NCBI RefSeq assembly: GCF_001021165.1
Contig: NZ_AZAY01000023.1
Location: forward strand, 1-64,000
Direction of reading: 5' to 3'
DNA length: 64,000 nucleotides
Source of the DNA: Marinitoga sp. 1197
GTDB taxonomy: Bacteria > Thermotogota > Thermotogae > Petrotogales > Petrotogaceae
Shown here: piece by piece, positions 63,746 through 64,000 of the stretch
Position numbering within the stretch: position 1 is the first letter of the stretch
Layout: the number at the start of each line of letters is the position of its first letter
Notes under the pieces: model-generated
Database searches by the model: none
What the model was told of the DNA's origin: nothing
Seen by the model: only the letters and a program-made list of their open reading frames with translations
Position numbers and translations under genes: made by a program

Positions 63746-64000
63746 ATGGCGGAAGGACAACAAAAGAGGAACTCATCTAATTTTATTATTTTTGCTTTAA
63801 TATTCATAGTTGGTATAGGTATTTTTAATTATTTTATGGCTAAAAATGCAAGGATAGATTTTGATATAATTAACAATGATAATTATTATTACATTCAGGA
63901 TAATGGAAATGTTATTATGTTATCAAAAGTAACGGTTCAGGCTAAAGATGAAAAATCATATAATAAGTTATTAGAAAGTTATAAAAAACCAGATTCTGAA
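63746..64000 (+). CDS. Membrane-anchored protein, cut by the right edge
   Basis: The first 85 codons are visible after a strong AAGGAGG site. A basic start (MAEGQQKRNSS) leads to one hydrophobic helix (NFIIFALIFIVGIGIFNYFM), then a soluble extracytoplasmic part with DNYYYIQDNGNVIMLSKVTV. Topology would suit a single-pass or multi-domain membrane protein; FtsH and others start this way, but nothing here proves a family. It is divergent from trpS. Confidence 0.6.
   Translation, partial: MAEGQQKRNSSNFIIFALIFIVGIGIFNYFMAKNARIDFDIINNDNYYYIQDNGNVIMLSKVTVQAKDEKSYNKLLESYKKPDSE

Noticed and set aside
1-64000. CRISPR array, replication origin or prophage
   Set aside because: No regularly spaced direct repeats, no DnaA-box cluster with dnaA or dnaN, and no phage structural genes were seen.

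Overview
The window is AT-rich, low-GC bacterial DNA with strong GGAGG-type ribosome binding sites, many overlapping start/stop codons and tightly packed same-strand operons. The gene content points to the Thermotogota, probably the Petrotogales (Marinitoga-like): a Thermotoga-type maltosyltransferase, an MOFRL-type glycerate 2-kinase, an HndABCD/HydABC-type [FeFe] hydrogenase beside an Mrp-linked Mbx-type complex, a family II CBS-pyrophosphatase and an archaeal-looking short PurE. This assignment is inference from gene families; no rRNA or other phylogenetic marker is present.

Layout. 1-6.6 kb: edge of an IS1182-like element, a Gate-domain membrane protein, tRNA-Ser(CGA), maltosyltransferase, a three-gene minus-strand set (Gly-rich small protein, CPBP protease, membrane-anchored propeller), and a tRNA operon Glu-Val-Phe. 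6.7-17.4 kb: a guanine-riboswitch-controlled purine operon purE-C-S-Q-L-F-M-N-H-D, followed by a nitroreductase. 17.4-18.6 kb: an ArsB/NhaD-type transporter. 18.7-29.7 kb: a 13-gene minus-strand Mbx/MBS-type operon preceded by an ArsR regulator with its own palindrome. 30-33 kb: CBS-PPase, an encapsulin-cargo-type ferritin, a lipoprotein and an unknown gene. 33.1-37.5 kb: a four-gene bifurcating-type [FeFe]-hydrogenase operon. 37.8-38.0 kb: a MITE-like insertion. 38-42.8 kb: GNAT protein, ComM/YifB, threonine aldolase, NiaR, HD protein. 43-54.4 kb: frameshifted UPF0158 gene, then addB-addA-wHTH-sbcD-sbcC for double-strand break repair. 54.4-56.9 kb: a wrecked IS21-like/IS3-like element with about 190-bp terminal inverted repeats. 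57-63.7 kb: glycerate kinase, glgB, rluB-scpB-scpA-trpS, and at the right edge the start of an unidentified membrane protein.

How the parts fit. The [FeFe] hydrogenase and the Mbx complex, only a few kb apart, both deal with reduced ferredoxin and NAD(P)H in a fermentative anaerobe. Mbx probably couples ferredoxin/NAD(P)H redox chemistry to Na+/H+ pumping through its Mrp module, and its last subunit is fused to a GltD/NfnB-like flavoprotein. Both operons carry the same TTGTGAAAAAAAT-type element upstream, suggesting shared redox control. The purine operon encodes all of PRPP to IMP except PurB, and its leader shows the complete ligand-dependent terminator/antiterminator switch.

The most unusual items are: the shared upstream motif of the two redox operons; the MbxN-flavoprotein fusion with a catalytic subunit that has lost half of its NiFe cysteines; the 185-bp MITE with a 13-bp duplication and nested hairpins; the triloop hairpins scattered in the IS graveyard; the Gly-rich peptide/CPBP protease/propeller set; and a glycerate kinase gene with no standard start codon behind its ribosome binding site.
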